A DNA stretch of 5,837 nucleotides. Source: Microbacteriaceae bacterium. Lineage in GTDB: Bacteria > Actinomycetota > Actinomycetes > Actinomycetales > Microbacteriaceae. Location of the stretch: the NCBI GenBank assembly GCA_012511645.1, contig JAAZFP010000182.1, forward strand, positions 1 to 5,837, in the 5' to 3' direction. Shown piece by piece: positions 5,598 through 5,837 of this stretch. The notes under the pieces were generated by a model that was given only the letters and a program-made list of their open reading frames with translations, made no database searches and was not told where the DNA came from. A program made the position numbers and the translations under genes. Every line of letters starts with the position of its first letter. Positions within the stretch are counted from its first letter, which is position 1.

Positions 5598-5837
5598 GCG
5601 AGAAACGCATCGAACAGCGCGGTCTCTACTTCGAAGAGTTCGAGGTCGGTGCCACCTATCTGCACCGCCCCGGCCGCACCGTCAGCGAAGCCGACAACGT
5701 CATGTTCACTACCCTCACGATGAACACCCAGTCGCTGCACCTGGATGCCGCCTGGAGCGAAGGTACCGAGTTCGGCGAGCGCCTCGTCAACAGCATGTTT
5801 ACGCTGTCGACCATGGTCGGCCTCTCGGTGTCTCAGC
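5594..5837 (+). CDS. MaoC-fold acyl-CoA hydratase, N-terminal part (runs off the window)
   Basis: The first 81 residues of a MaoC/hotdog-fold protein are visible; full members of this family are about 150-170 residues. The segment GRTVSEADNVMFTTLTMNTQ (27-46) followed by SLHLDA (47-52) matches the hydratase helix-loop where R-specific enoyl-CoA hydratases such as PhaJ keep Asp and His five residues apart. Here the His is kept (H49), but the Asp position is Asn (N44), as I recall being usual in MaoC proteins of this subgroup. By family and context the protein resembles Rv2499c of M. tuberculosis, encoded beside accA1/accD1, and would hydrate 3-methylglutaconyl-CoA, or possibly itaconyl- or mesaconyl-CoA. 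The start overlaps the accA1 stop by four bases (ATGA), so it is cotranscribed. The specific substrate is inference; the C-terminal half is missing. Confidence 0.85.
   Translation, partial: MSEKRIEQRGLYFEEFEVGATYLHRPGRTVSEADNVMFTTLTMNTQSLHLDAAWSEGTEFGERLVNSMFTLSTMVGLSVSQ

Noticed and set aside
5222..5740. 172-residue minus-strand open frame spanning the accA1/MaoC junction
   Set aside because: Lies antisense to the biotin carrier motif and the MaoC start, both clearly conserved on the plus strand.
1..5837. CRISPR array, insertion sequence, tRNA or rRNA gene
   Set aside because: No regularly spaced repeats, no transposase reading frame or terminal inverted repeats, and no tRNA or rRNA-like stretches were seen on either strand.

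Overview
The window is high-GC DNA with GTG starts, strong G/C third-position bias and acyl-CoA carboxylase subunits of the mycobacterial AccA1/AccD1 type. This points to a high-GC actinobacterium. The Microbacteriaceae are a reasonable guess, but nothing here fixes the genus.

Layout from left to right. Positions 1-135 hold the C-terminal end of a small antitoxin-like gene, which overlaps by one base a complete PIN-domain toxin gene (vapC, 135-527). This is a type II toxin-antitoxin pair cut by the window edge. A 35-bp convergent gap with a weak hairpin separates it from an acyl-CoA dehydrogenase gene on the minus strand (563-1714). That gene diverges, across an AT-rich 182-bp regulatory region, from a plus-strand operon: a biotin-dependent acyl-CoA carboxylase carboxyltransferase subunit (1897-3468), its biotin carboxylase/biotin carrier subunit (3486-5597, alternative start 3465), and a MaoC-fold hydratase that begins with an ATGA overlap at 5594 and runs off the window.

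The four metabolic genes fit a leucine / branched-chain acyl-CoA degradation module: dehydrogenation of isovaleryl-CoA (or a similar short branched acyl-CoA) to 3-methylcrotonyl-CoA, biotin-dependent carboxylation to 3-methylglutaconyl-CoA, then hydration by the MaoC protein. The gene content matches the Mycobacterium tuberculosis fadE19-accA1-accD1-Rv2499c neighbourhood, where the next enzyme is a CitE-like lyase (Rv2498c). A citE-like gene just beyond the right edge is therefore expected, but cannot be seen.

The most noteworthy non-coding structure is in the divergent region. Two copies of a 16-bp dyad (6-bp arms, 4-bp centre) lie one beside each gene start, embedded in a 13-bp perfect inverted repeat. 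They look like twin operators for one dimeric regulator controlling both transcripts. I see no clear sign of an undescribed system: the genes belong to known families, and the operator pair, the Ala/Gly linker in the biotin subunit and the active-site details are the points worth following up.
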